Shown: positions 15,801 through 24,483, counted from the stretch's first letter. The stretch is DNA of 38,280 bases from Phaeodactylibacter sp. (GCA_024103175.1 JAGFJE010000437.1:1-38280); one strand, 5' to 3'. The notes: generated from the letters alone by a model not told the origin. Made by a program: numbers and translations.

Positions 15801-18800
15801 TTGGCCAGGGTGGCCTGCCCGATGACCGTCGGCAATTGGCTGGTGGAAGAAAAACCGGCAGGGCCCGTCCATTGATAGGTGACGCCGGTGACGAAAGTGC
15901 CCAGCGTGATGGGTTCTCCCTCGCATATCGTTATTTCGTCATCATTGGCAGCAGCCATAGGCCGGTTGACCGCCGATATGGAGACTACGGCTGAAGGTTC
16001 TGACAAACACCCGTTGGCTTCGATGACCAGATAGTACCGCAGGCTACCCGACGGATGGGGCCCGCCGACGACGTGCTGTGGAATATTCGTGCTGGCAATG
16101 GCCGGCTGCCCATCGCCCGGCAAACCATTATACCAGTGATAGGTGGCATTGCTCAGCGTTATAGATGAATTGAGGATGATATCCTCGTCGGCACAAATAT
16201 TCAGGTCCGTATCGACAGACGGCCTGAGCGGTTGGTTCGTTATGTCTACATTGACGACACTCTCGGCCACGCAGCCGGTCAGGCCGGTGATCTCCAGCAC
16301 ATAAGCCCCGGCATCACTGTTATCGACATTGGGGATGATGGGGTTCTGCTGAGTGGAGATCAGGTTGCCGTCTGGATTGTACCACCGATAAGTATACACT
16401 ACCCCTCCCTGAGCAACCGGCGGGTTGGCAAAGAGATACAGGGTGTCTCCTCCGCAGATTCCCGGGCTGTAAGTCGGGCTCGGCCCCTCCGCCTCTATCC
16501 GGATGGGCCGGGTACAGGTGGAAGTATTCCCTACCAGGTCAACTACTGTCAGCGTAGCCATCACAGTAGTCCCGGCTTGTTCGCAGGTAAAAGTATTAGG
16601 CGTGACGTACATCGTGTCGATCATGCAGTTGTCACTACTGCCGGCATTGAATTCCTGCACGCTCACCGTATCCACCTCCAGGCCCGAGGGGTTGATCTCC
16701 ACGATCGTCGCCTGGCAGAGGGCTACGGGCGGCTCATTGTCCACAACAAAAACACTGAAGGAACAGGTGTCCTGATTGCCCTGGTTGTCGGCCAGAACGT
16801 AAGAAACTACCGTTTCTCCTACGTTGAAATCATGCGTAGGGTTAATGACGGGCGGCACGACCTGTGTATACGAAATATCAGTGGCGCCTTCGGCAAAGTA
16901 GAAAGGAGAGATCTCCCCATAGGTGAGCGTGGCAAAAACATAACTCACGCTGTCTACTTCCCCATCGGCATCGACGGCGCCTGCATCACAGGGGTTGATC
17001 CCATCTCCCGGAGCGCCGGGCGGCACCACCACCGGATTGGGCGGCACGACAAATCGAACCATTCCATCCGCCGCCCATACGTTGAAGGTGTCGGCGGGAA
17101 TGCTGAAAGTAGCCTGCCCCGGGCTGTCGCAGGCGGCCACTCCGATATTGGTAGTCCCAACCTGGGCGCCACTATCGCCAAAAATATTCAGGAAGGCCCC
17201 CGTGCCGCTAAAATCCCCCCTCAGGTCCAGCGTGAGGGTAACATTGCTCACGGCATTGGCGGCGACATCCTGGAAGGTGAAGGCCAATGTGTCGGCCAGA
17301 TAATCGTTGAGGTTGGGGTCGTAAGAAAAGGTGAGCCAGGCAGAAGCGGTATCTGCCGGCGCCCGGCGTTCGAATGTGCCGGCCACGCCACAGTTGTCTG
17401 TCACGCCCGCCGGGAAAGGTAGGGTCACCGTAGTAGAACACGCTCCCTGCTCGAGGTCGACGGAAACATCAGCCGGGCAGGAAAGGATGGGCGGCTCCTG
17501 GTCTTCAACCATCACCTTGTAGGTACAGCTGTCCACATTCCCGGCGCAATCTATGACGTAATAGGTAATGGTATTCTCGCCCAGAGGCAGCATCACGTTC
17601 ACATCCCCGAATAGGCCCGTCGTAACCGGAGCGCCGTTGTTGATCTTATACTGATATTCCAGGCCGGCAAAATCGCGGGACGGGAAAGACAGGTTGGCGT
17701 CCAGGGTGCTACCGCCGGCACAGATGTCATTGATGGCGAAACTACCCGAAAGGGTGGCGGGAATATTCGGCTCCAGGCGAATGGTAATGACGCCATCCAG
17801 AGCCCAGGTATTGATCTTGTCGGCAGGGATGGCCAGCGTCGTGTCCGCCAGTTGGCACTGTGCCGGTGAGCGGCCAGTGCGCCCGATGACGACTCCGTCT
17901 TCTCCGATCACCTGGAAGAATTCGGTGGAGCCTTCCGCATCCGCATTCTGGAGCTGCAGGGACAAAGAAGCATCACCCGCTGCATTAATGGGCAGCGGCC
18001 CGGCAACGGAAAAGTTGAGTTCTATGGGGTTGACCGGCGTAGTTCCCGCCTGGCCGGGTTGCGCATTGGAAGACAGCATAACGCTGCGGCCGATACTTTC
18101 CGAGAACAGGGCCGCTGCACACTCTTCTTCCACCAAAGGCGGCTTGAGCACAAAGCTGGCCTCGCAAAGAGCCGGGTCGGTAGGCGCCACCGCATCCTGC
18201 GGGCACATCCGGATAACCGGCGCGGTATTGTCAATGACGATAAAGGAAGCGGTAGTCGTATCGGAAAGGCCACAGGCATCCTGCACCACGAAATCCACTG
18301 TCTGCATAACGATCGTATCGCCCGGGGCCGGGCAGAGAAAGTCGGGCATACTCACCGGCGTGGCAGTTCCGGATGTATAGGCCTCCCACACAAGGCCATC
18401 GGCAGGGGGGCAGGGGTCGAAGGCGCCGGCGCCGCCGTGGGCGTTTATCCAATCGGAAAATTCCTGCTGCAGGTCCACTCCGGCCATACAGGTGATCACC
18501 CGGCCGGTGGCATCGGCCGTAATGGCCGGTGCAATAGTATCTATGACGGTGATGCGCTGAACCAGCTCCGTGCCGTTGCCGCAATCGTCCATTACCAGCC
18601 AGGCCCGCTCGATGACGTAGTCGTTCTCGCAGGCGCCGGGGATAATGGTTTCGGAAGCGATCACTGCCGACAGCGTATCGTCGCAATTGTCCATCAGCAT
18701 GGTGGGCATTCCGGTCACCATGAGGTCTTCCTCCCGGCCGCAATCTACCGTAGTATCCCTCGGCAACACGAAGGTGGGCGGGGTAACGTCTACGATGGTT

Positions 18801-19957
18801 ATGATCTGTTTCCGCTGACTGGTATTGCTGCAGACATCGCGGGCGCGCCAGTTGCGCTCCACCCGGAAGCTCTCCGGACAGTCGTCGTTGTCGGGCATGA
18901 CCTGATCGATATACCCTAAGAGGATGGGGCCTCCGCAATTATCCAGCGTATCGTTGACCATGCCGGTAATGCTGAGGTCCAGATAATCCTCCTCACAGGA
19001 GATGGTAATGTCCGGAGGGGCCGTAAATGAAGGCGCGCGTTCATCCCTGACCCGGATAACCTGGGTCGAATCGGAGAAGTTACCGCAGGAGTCCCACACC
19101 ATCCAGGTACGGTGGAGGTCAAATTCCCGCCCGTCAAGGCAGGAGATGTTGAAGGTGTCCTGTTTGTATTCCGGCGTCAGGCCCGTCTGGCAATCGAAGA
19201 CGGTAACCATAGACGGCGGATTGTTCATCAGGTATTGATCAAGGGTATCACATCCGACGGTATCCGTCGGCGGCACTCCCCGAAGAATAGGAGGCGTGGC
19301 ATCTATGGTGACGAACTTCGCCACGAAATAGGCCGTATCGCTATTAATTGCGCTGCAGGGGTTATAAACCGGGATGGTGACTTCCAGCGTTCCACAAGAT
19401 TCCAAGGTAGTGGGAGACGGAAAATCGAAGTCGGCCGTTGCACATTCATTCAAATTAGTACCGATCCTCAGCGTCACCGAGGTCCTCCATGCACTGTAAG
19501 CAGGGGAGGCGAACCTACATTCCACCAGGGTATCCAGGGAACCCATAAACGTAGCGTTGGGGGCGGGCATGGGCTGGACGATGATCGCCTGAATGTGGGT
19601 GATCGTGATCATTTCCGAATCGGTGGCCCGCCAGATGCGGTAGATGGTGTCCAGCGCACAAGCTTCCACCATACCGTTATCGGTACTGTCAACGGGAAAG
19701 ACTTTCCACTGGCCATCCTCGAGGTCTTCAACCAGCAGGGAGTCGGGCTGAGGCACATTACAAATACCAACGACAGCCGTATCGCCCGGCGGGTTGACAA
19801 ACATAGGCGCAGCGAGCGAGCCGGAGCTCCGGTAGCCTGCGCCGCTTTCAGGTGAGGAAGCATTTTCTTTGGCCGACAGGGAGTAGGCGCTGAAAACCAG
19901 GGCTAAAAGCCAGGCAAAACTCCAGAACTGCATCGGGCAGAGTAGTCGTCTTTTCAT
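12839..19957 (-). CDS. Giant HYR/Ig-repeat surface adhesin with T9SS type B sorting domain
   Basis: A 2372-residue secreted protein. Start at 19957 gives a good signal peptide (MKRRLLCPMQFWSFAWLLAL, cleaved after SLSA); ATGs at 19963 and 19969 are close alternatives. Residues about 210-1150 carry seven HYR-like modules recognised by (T/E/A)PP-x-(I/F/V) starts such as TPPILRGVPP, TPPTFVLPRD and EPPILSCPAD, with paired Cys. Two of these contain nested inserts (17670-18105, 16890-17370). Residues about 1150-2180 hold about twelve Ig-like modules with C-x-G-E words (ICEGEPITL, ACEGEDVIL, VCEGEPLQL) and TYQWTGP strands. A cadherin-like segment (about 2190-2275) is followed by the type B C-terminal sorting domain (TPNGDGINDTF, IFNRWGDEVF, NNWDGTYNGEELPADTYFY, GYLMIQR). 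It is first in the operon with porP and ompA; it should be a cell-surface adhesin like SprB. Confidence 0.93.
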   Translation of the reverse strand: MKRRLLCPMQFWSFAWLLALVFSAYSLSAKENASSPESGAGYRSSGSLAAPMFVNPPGDTAVVGICNVPQPDSLLVEDLEDGQWKVFPVDSTDNGMVEACALDTIYRIWRATDSEMITITHIQAIIVQPMPAPNATFMGSLDTLVECRFASPAYSAWRTSVTLRIGTNLNECATADFDFPSPTTLESCGTLEVTIPVYNPCSAINSDTAYFVAKFVTIDATPPILRGVPPTDTVGCDTLDQYLMNNPPSMVTVFDCQTGLTPEYKQDTFNISCLDGREFDLHRTWMVWDSCGNFSDSTQVIRVRDERAPSFTAPPDITISCEEDYLDLSITGMVNDTLDNCGGPILLGYIDQVMPDNDDCPESFRVERNWRARDVCSNTSQRKQIITIVDVTPPTFVLPRDTTVDCGREEDLMVTGMPTMLMDNCDDTLSAVIASETIIPGACENDYVIERAWLVMDDCGNGTELVQRITVIDTIAPAITADATGRVITCMAGVDLQQEFSDWINAHGGAGAFDPCPPADGLVWEAYTSGTATPVSMPDFLCPAPGDTIVMQTVDFVVQDACGLSDTTTASFIVIDNTAPVIRMCPQDAVAPTDPALCEASFVLKPPLVEEECAAALFSESIGRSVMLSSNAQPGQAGTTPVNPIELNFSVAGPLPINAAGDASLSLQLQNADAEGSTEFFQVIGEDGVVIGRTGRSPAQCQLADTTLAIPADKINTWALDGVITIRLEPNIPATLSGSFAINDICAGGSTLDANLSFPSRDFAGLEYQYKINNGAPVTTGLFGDVNVMLPLGENTITYYVIDCAGNVDSCTYKVMVEDQEPPILSCPADVSVDLEQGACSTTVTLPFPAGVTDNCGVAGTFERRAPADTASAWLTFSYDPNLNDYLADTLAFTFQDVAANAVSNVTLTLDLRGDFSGTGAFLNIFGDSGAQVGTTNIGVAACDSPGQATFSIPADTFNVWAADGMVRFVVPPNPVVVPPGAPGDGINPCDAGAVDADGEVDSVSYVFATLTYGEISPFYFAEGATDISYTQVVPPVINPTHDFNVGETVVSYVLADNQGNQDTCSFSVFVVDNEPPVALCQATIVEINPSGLEVDTVSVQEFNAGSSDNCMIDTMYVTPNTFTCEQAGTTVMATLTVVDLVGNTSTCTRPIRIEAEGPSPTYSPGICGGDTLYLFANPPVAQGGVVYTYRWYNPDGNLISTQQNPIIPNVDNSDAGAYVLEITGLTGCVAESVVNVDITNQPLRPSVDTDLNICADEDIILNSSITLSNATYHWYNGLPGDGQPAIASTNIPQHVVGGPHPSGSLRYYLVIEANGCLSEPSAVVSISAVNRPMAAANDDEITICEGEPITLGTFVTGVTYQWTGPAGFSSTSQLPTVIGQATLANAGVYQLVVTKNGCSSEPDFTVVNVLPKPAQPALTVDSGPACEGEDVILKALPAGASTYHWIAPNLSEFITNNNIFVIPDATAANAGQWRVYTQRFGCRSNDSNPATVIVNPVPNALASANPQEVCERTRLELFGAPSIPGATYQWTGPNNYMSVAQNPVINSVSMQAQGNYRLRVTTPAGCTDTASLLIGVLPSVRIDALSNDAPSCLNGPTDILLKATVFPADDGTYSYEWSGPGGFSSTDSCALIPNATAANNGNYSLVVSNVEGCRSMSSTTVVNARNAPQAPAAPMLDPSTQPPFCSGETITLHANDYAGSDVSYNWITPGGSMSVSSQTLTVNNISPDDSGPYRLYVTVGGCDSDTSGALSLSVNPVPVAAAASNAPVCEGEPLQLIGSPSGATYQWLGPITSSLQNPLINSADPILHSGAYSLIVTRNGCSSAPAVINVAVNEAPATPMPSNSGPVCIDLPGTALALSVSQGSATPNAVYTWYYNGDTVGSTQSLNLQISDFSPYGSGTHTFTVEAAANGCISDPSPPTSAELNVIPIERANAGEDASFCIGNPIQLNAAPPVNSTGQWTTILGSPPGINILAPGDPRSEIGGLDGGSDYIFVWSLSNGACRNFSRDSVRIAVGQAEDAVVGEDRLLCAGDEIVLDAMAPPSGQGEWIQSEIQSEFSVFIDDPLAPNSTVGGPGVRPGNTYVFTWVVNSECGRDSADVFITISDNNPDAGEDQVACNDFGDAVLEAEEPAESSAGRWSSPDPALLFSNRSSRTATVSNLAIGDNIVVWTLDGGFCGASSRDTVIINYQQNPVAVDDQLSVEFAIEALLDVLENDDTPPNSFITIVEGPSRGAAKVLSDSQLSYLPDPDFIGRDQLTYEVCSEGCECDRAVVEFLVGEDVQCEAPSIITPNGDGINDTFIVPCLLNEMEFPESQVQIFNRWGDEVFRSRKPYQNNWDGTYNGEELPADTYFYIVTFGDGRPPMNGYLMIQR

Positions 19958-20342
19958 AGTCATTATCATTTGGGATTCTGAATGGCCGGGCCTAATACCG
20001 AGGCAGATGAATGGCCGGCAAAGCGGCAAAGAATGATGAATACAATGGGCAGGCGCAGACGCAAGGGCATATTGCCGGACGAGGGCTGTTCATGGGATCC
20101 ATAAAAATCGGTTTTGGTTGTTGTGTTATTTCCTCTAAAGTAAAATCCAAACAAGCTCCAGGCGTTGTCGGCCGCAGAGCCGAAATATTGGAGTGCAAAA
20201 TAATTAAATCTGGCCAATACCCCTCAAGTTTTTCTTCTCAAAATCCCTAAAACGATTGTTTATCAGCCGTTTGGCCAGATGCTTCACCTATGTACTTACG
20301 GGAAAGCGGCGCTGGTGTTTCACCGGCATCCGTAAAAACGAA
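19958..20342. other. Long leader/promoter region upstream of the T9SS operon
   Basis: About 385 bases without a believable gene. It lies upstream of the adhesin gene and should hold its promoter and a long 5' untranslated region. A weak candidate promoter is listed separately. Short frames on both strands here have no recognisable product. Confidence 0.5.
20196..20229 (-). promoter_or_regulatory. Weak candidate promoter for the adhesin operon
   Basis: On the minus strand ACTTG is followed after 21 bases by TTATTTTG, one mismatch from the Bacteroidota -7 consensus TAnnTTTG. It would give a leader of roughly 230 bases. Confidence 0.3.
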
Positions 20343-20380
20343 AAAGGCACACGAAATGCTGTTCGGTTTCGTGCACCTTT
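20343..20380 (-). terminator. Intrinsic terminator of the gltX operon
   Basis: AAAGGCACACGAAA (20343-20356) pairs with TTTCGTGCACCTTT (20367-20380) with two mismatches. On the minus strand the stem is followed by a T-run (TTTTTCGTTTTT). It lies 50 bases after the small acidic protein gene. Confidence 0.75.
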
Positions 20381-20430
20381 GCCTATTAAGCACAGCGTCC
20401 TGGGCTCCTCAGAGCATATTTGGCCACCGG

Positions 20431-20637
20431 TTATTCTTCTTCCTCCTGTCCTTCCTCTTGGACGGGCAGATCCCGGCCGCGCAGCTTTTTGTCATCCACA
20501 TTTTCATTGAGGAATTCATTGACCTTATCGACCTCGAAGTTGGTAATGATCTCTCCGAATTCATTGATCTTAATATCAAACCCTTTGAGTTCTTCGTGCA
20601 CTTCGGGCTTTCCCTTTTTTGGTTTCTTCTTCGGCAT
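20431..20637 (-). CDS. Small acidic conserved hypothetical protein downstream of gltX
   Basis: A 68-residue cytoplasmic protein: a lysine-rich head (MPKKKPKKGKPEVHEELKGF), a central part (DIKINEFGEIITNFEVDKVNEFLNENVDDKKL) that looks conserved and folded, and a glutamate-rich tail. The start lies 4 bases after the stop of gltX, so the two are co-transcribed and probably translationally linked, and a terminator follows. I recall similar short proteins in other Bacteroidota but know no function for them. The charge split between ends would suit binding to nucleic acid or to a partner protein; this is inference only. Confidence 0.75.
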   Translation of the reverse strand: MPKKKPKKGKPEVHEELKGFDIKINEFGEIITNFEVDKVNEFLNENVDDKKLRGRDLPVQEEGQEEEE

Positions 20638-20641
20638 AACT

Positions 20642-22159
20642 CTACTTTAACTCATTGAATTGAACAAAAGCCTTGCGCAGGCGCCGATCAACCTCCTCTC
20701 TGCCCAGCAACTCCATCATTTCGAATATGGCGGGGCCCTTCATCGTGCCGGCCACTCCCAGGCGCAGTATGGGAAGCACATCGCCAAACTTCAGCCCCCT
20801 TTCATCGATAAAGGCCTCGGTTTGCGCTTTGATACTCCCGGCAGTGTAATTATTCACCAGGTGTAACTGCCCGGCCAGTTCGTCGAACAGGCCTTTTCGC
20901 TCCGGATCCCAGCGCTTTCGGACCATCTTTTCATCGTAGGCCCGCGGCTCCTCGAAGAAAAAATAGCCATTTTCCCAGAAATCATCAAGGGTGACGGCAC
21001 GTTCCCGCATTAATTCTATGAACGCTTTCAGAAAAGCGTCGCCCGGCTCATAGCCGTGGGCGGCAATGACTGGCCGGACCCGCTCCAGCAAATAATCCGT
21101 ATCGGCCTTGATGATATATTGCTGGTTGAACCATTTGGCCTTGTCGATATCAAAACGAGTGCCCGATTTGTTGATCCGCTCCACGGAAAAAGCGGCTACC
21201 AATTCCTCCCGGCTGAAGATCTCCTGTTCGGTGCCAGGGTTCCATCCCAGCAGGGCCAGGAAGTTGAGGGCCGCTTCCGGCAGGAAACCGAACTCGCGCA
21301 TCCCTGTAAAGGAATCCTCCTCGGTTTTTCCTTCCCAGGAAAGGGGAAAGACGGGAAACCCGAAACGGGCCCCATCCCGTTTGCTCAGCTTGCCTTTGCC
21401 ATCGGGGCGGAGGATCAACGGCAGGTGGGCGAATTCCGGCATCTGGCCTTCCCAGCCCAGGGCCTGGTACAGCAACACGTGGTGGGCGGTGCTCGACAGC
21501 CATTCTTCGCCGCGGATCACGTGGGTGATCTCCATCAGGTAATCATCCACCACATTGGCCATGTGGTAAGTTGGCATACCGTCTGCCTTAAGCAGCACTT
21601 TGTCATCCAGCTCATAACTGTCAAAAGAGACCTGCCCCCGGACCTGGTCGCGGAAGCTCACGGTTTCGCCGGTAGGCACTTTCAGCCGCACCACGTGCGC
21701 TTCTCCCTCCTTTATCCGGCGCCCCACCTCTTCTTCCGCAAGGGTAAGGCTGTTCTTCATTCGCATCCGCGCCCCGGCATCGTATTTAAAGGCGGGGTTC
21801 TCCTCACGTTGAGCCGCGAGTTCTTCCGGCGTATCAAAAGCATAGTAGGCGCGACCGTTCTCCACAAGCTGGGCCGTGTATTTATGGTATAAAGCTTTGC
21901 GTTCCGACTGCCGGTACGGGCCATGAGCGCCACCGTATCCGGGGCCTTCATCCGGGGCCAGGCCGAACCACTCCAAAGCCTCCTTGATGTAATCCTCAGC
22001 TCCCGGCACAAACCGCCCCTGGTCGGTATCCTCGATGCGCAGGATGAAAGCGCCTCCGTGTTTCTTTGCCAGCAGGTAATTGTACAGGGCCGTGCGCACG
22101 CCTCCGATATGGAGAGCGCCCGTCGGGCTCGGTGCAAAGCGCAGTCTCATTTTTTCCAT
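20642..22159 (-). CDS. gltX: Glutamyl-tRNA synthetase
   Basis: The 505-residue class I aminoacyl-tRNA synthetase charges tRNA-Glu with glutamate in the cytoplasm. The N-terminus has RFAPSPTGALHIGG with the HIGH-type motif, followed by RIEDTDQ and YRQSER. The second signature appears as GKLSKRDGARFG near residue 255 (KMSKS equivalent). The middle contains FRDQVRGQVSFDS, LLKADGMPTYHMANVVDDY and HVIRGEEWLSS, all typical of bacterial GluRS, and the rest is the anticodon-binding helical domain. An alternative start at 22150 (MRLRFAPSP) is also possible. The protein is full length with no missing motif. It heads a two-gene operon with the small acidic protein. Confidence 0.97.
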   Translation of the reverse strand: MEKMRLRFAPSPTGALHIGGVRTALYNYLLAKKHGGAFILRIEDTDQGRFVPGAEDYIKEALEWFGLAPDEGPGYGGAHGPYRQSERKALYHKYTAQLVENGRAYYAFDTPEELAAQREENPAFKYDAGARMRMKNSLTLAEEEVGRRIKEGEAHVVRLKVPTGETVSFRDQVRGQVSFDSYELDDKVLLKADGMPTYHMANVVDDYLMEITHVIRGEEWLSSTAHHVLLYQALGWEGQMPEFAHLPLILRPDGKGKLSKRDGARFGFPVFPLSWEGKTEEDSFTGMREFGFLPEAALNFLALLGWNPGTEQEIFSREELVAAFSVERINKSGTRFDIDKAKWFNQQYIIKADTDYLLERVRPVIAAHGYEPGDAFLKAFIELMRERAVTLDDFWENGYFFFEEPRAYDEKMVRKRWDPERKGLFDELAGQLHLVNNYTAGSIKAQTEAFIDERGLKFGDVLPILRLGVAGTMKGPAIFEMMELLGREEVDRRLRKAFVQFNELK

Positions 22160-22578
22160 TGCTTTTATACTGTTTATTTGGCTATTTTCTTCTCGAATTG
22201 TTTAGGGGATATAAAGTCCCGCATTTTACCAGGCATCCACAGGCGCATTTTGATACCTTTTACGCTCCGGAGCCCCCTTTCTGGCAGTGTGAAATTGGCT
22301 ATGAGAAAAAAATAAATTTTTTTAGCCTTCTTTGGCAGCAAAATGCCCCCTTTTTGCGTTGATGATTAAAACGAACCAACCTACCAACCTGGGAAGCATT
22401 TTTTGCCTGCCCAAACAGACTAGGCCCCCTTCAGCTGGACAGCAAATGTAAGCAATTATATTTAGCCCGCCAGCCGGTTATTGCCCTACAAACTAATTAC
22501 CCGGTTTTAAACAAGTATTGCGTTGCTTTCGCACGCTATTCGTATATCATTATCCATGAACATTAATCCAAAAGTGCT
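22160..22578. other. Divergent intergenic region, no gene seen
   Basis: A 419-base space between the starts of gltX (minus) and the polysaccharide deacetylase gene (plus). It must hold both promoters. It contains AT-rich patches (for example 22306-22325) but no promoter that fits the Bacteroidota consensus well, no RNA gene and no credible small frame. Confidence 0.6.
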
Positions 22579-23229
22579 ATGTACCTAGTAAAAACGCCAC
22601 ATTTTATCCAGAATCTTTTCCCGAATTACACCTGGAGGATACCTACTCAGGAAAAGGTGCTCTATCTGACCTTTGACGACGGCCCCATCCCCGCCGTCAC
22701 CCCCTGGGTGCTGGAAGAGCTGAAGAAATACCAGGCCAAGGCCACCTTCTTCTGCGTCGGCGACAACATCCGCAAATACCCGCAGGTTTTTGAGCAAGTG
22801 GTAGCAAGCGGGCACGCCGTCGGCAACCACACTTTCAACCACCTCAATGGCTGGCAGACGGAGAACATATCCTACTTTCACAATGTCCGCCATTGCGCTA
22901 ACCTGGCGCACTCCGTACTCTTCCGCCCGCCCTACGGGCGGCTGAAGCCCAAGCAGGCTCAATTTCTGCAGCGCCACTACCGCATCGTCATGTGGGACGT
23001 GCTCAGCGGCGACTTTGACCCCGTGCTCAGTGAGGAACAATGCCTTGCCAATGTGGTCAACAATGCCGAAAAAGGCTCCATCATCGTCTTCCATGACAGC
23101 CTCAAGGCGGAGGACAAACTGCGGTACGTATTGCCAAAGGTGCTGAAGCACTTCTCCGAAAAGGGATACACCTTCGGCAAACTAAACGAAGAGGAGTTGG
23201 CCACAAACCAGGTGCGGGCGAGCGCGTAG
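22579..23229 (+). CDS. NodB-type polysaccharide deacetylase family protein
   Basis: The 216-residue protein has the full set of carbohydrate esterase family 4 motifs: YLTFDDGP near residue 29 (catalytic base and metal Asp), GNHTFNH near 82 (the H-x3-H metal ligands), FRPPYGR near 115, MWDVLSGDFD near 138 and IIVFHDS near 168. Such enzymes remove N-acetyl groups from peptidoglycan, chitin-like or other amino-sugar polymers, using Zn. There is no clear signal peptide, so the domain may act in the cytoplasm or be exported in another way; the N-terminal MYLVKTPHFIQNLFPNYTW is not strongly hydrophobic. It is near the size of a bare NodB domain. Confidence 0.92.
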   Translation: MYLVKTPHFIQNLFPNYTWRIPTQEKVLYLTFDDGPIPAVTPWVLEELKKYQAKATFFCVGDNIRKYPQVFEQVVASGHAVGNHTFNHLNGWQTENISYFHNVRHCANLAHSVLFRPPYGRLKPKQAQFLQRHYRIVMWDVLSGDFDPVLSEEQCLANVVNNAEKGSIIVFHDSLKAEDKLRYVLPKVLKHFSEKGYTFGKLNEEELATNQVRASA

Positions 23230-23493
23230 GCAAGCCTTCTAAAAAAGGCCCGGGTTATTGATTACTAGCCTTTACCGCCCTCTTCAATAACCAATAACCG
23301 CCTCAGCTCGGCCGGGGATCCAAGCATTTTCTGCAATACTAGCATATATCTAGCTGAAAGCCGCTTCCCGGGAGGCCGGGAATGCGGCTTTTGTTTTGGC
23401 GGGCAGGCCAAAACAGGAAGCCCCTTTTACACGTTTACACTTTCGCACTACATCACTGATACACTCAAGCACCAAAACACCATCACACCACTC
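23230..23493. other. Intergenic region with simple repeats and a terminator
   Basis: Contains GGTTATTGATT near 23252 facing tandem AATAACC units near 23286-23299, which can pair imperfectly, then the strong terminator at 23357-23396. No gene is seen. Confidence 0.5.
23357..23396 (+). terminator. Intrinsic terminator
   Basis: AAAGCCGCTTCCCGG (23357-23371) pairs with CCGGGAATGCGGCTTT (23376-23391), with one bulged base, followed by TTTTGTTTT. It ends the polysaccharide deacetylase transcript. Confidence 0.8.
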
Positions 23494-24483
23494 ATGCACC
23501 ACCTCCTCCATCGCTGGCGCGCCCTATGGGACCCAAACCGTTATCACGGCTGGGGCCGTCGGCGCAACTATTTTGAAGGCTGGTATTTCAAGATCGTGGA
23601 CCCGGCCCAGCGTTACGCCTTCGCCGTCATCCCCGGCATTTCGATGGGTAAAGACGGGGTACAGCACGCTTTCATCCAGGTGCTGGACGGGAAGAAATGT
23701 ACAGCCTCCTATCACGATTTTCCGGCCGAAGCATTCCGCCCCGAATCCTCCCGGTTCGAGATCCGCCTCGGAAATAACGGCTTCTCCGGCAGGGAAGTGA
23801 AACTCGCTTTGCCCGAACTGCAGGGGGCCCTGCGACTCAACGGGATCACCCCCTGGCCAAAGATGCTGGGCGCCCCTGGTATCATGGGCTGGTACTCTTT
23901 CGTGCCTTTTATGGAATGCTACCACGGGGTGGTCAGCCTGGACCATCGGCTAGAGGGCACACTCCGGGTGTACGGGCAAGAGGTGGACTTCACCGGCGGC
24001 AAGGGCTATGTGGAAAAGGACTGGGGCCAGTCTTTTCCCTCTTCCTGGATCTGGATGCAGAGCAACCACTTCGGGGAAAGCCCCAATACCTCCCTCATGG
24101 CCTCCGTGGCCAGGATACCCTGGATCGGCAGCCATTTCATCGGTTATATCGTCGGATTCCTCCTGGAGGGGCGCCTCTTCCGCTTCGCCACCTACACCGG
24201 CGCCTACATGCGCGCCGCTTTGGGAGAAGACACCGTCTTTCTGGGTTTCCGGGACAGGAAAAACCGCCTGGAGATCACCGCACATAAGAAGGGCGGAACG
24301 GGCCAACTGGTATCTCCCATCTCCGGAAATATGACGGGCAAGGTCAACGAAAGCCTGCAGGCCACCATCGAAGTGAAGCTTTTTGAGGGAGGCCAGTTGT
24401 TATATTCGGGCGAAGGGCTGCATGCCGGCCTGGAAGTGGCCGGCCCGGTGGAAGAACTGCTGACGGGGGAATGGCGCAGGTGA
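23494..24483 (+). CDS. Tocopherol cyclase-like protein
   Basis: A 329-residue protein resembling the tocopherol cyclase family, with the N-terminal YHGWGRRRNYFEGWYFKIVD block, the FAVIPGIS strand, the central MGWYSFVPFMECYHGVVSLDH block, and GGKGYVEKDWGQSFPSSWIW near residues 168-188, the most conserved stretch of the family. Plant and cyanobacterial enzymes (VTE1) close the chromanol ring of vitamin E. Heterotrophic Bacteroidota are not known to make tocopherols, and no prenylation or methylation gene is next to it, so its lipid-like substrate is probably different. There is no signal peptide. Neighbours (NodB deacetylase, DUF1232 protein) do not point to a pathway. Confidence 0.85.
   Translation: MHHLLHRWRALWDPNRYHGWGRRRNYFEGWYFKIVDPAQRYAFAVIPGISMGKDGVQHAFIQVLDGKKCTASYHDFPAEAFRPESSRFEIRLGNNGFSGREVKLALPELQGALRLNGITPWPKMLGAPGIMGWYSFVPFMECYHGVVSLDHRLEGTLRVYGQEVDFTGGKGYVEKDWGQSFPSSWIWMQSNHFGESPNTSLMASVARIPWIGSHFIGYIVGFLLEGRLFRFATYTGAYMRAALGEDTVFLGFRDRKNRLEITAHKKGGTGQLVSPISGNMTGKVNESLQATIEVKLFEGGQLLYSGEGLHAGLEVAGPVEELLTGEWRR

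Noticed and set aside
14567..15994. 475-codon plus-strand frame inside the adhesin gene
   Set aside because: Antisense to the Ig-repeat region; rich in Arg, Gly and His as expected from the complement of a GC-rich gene.
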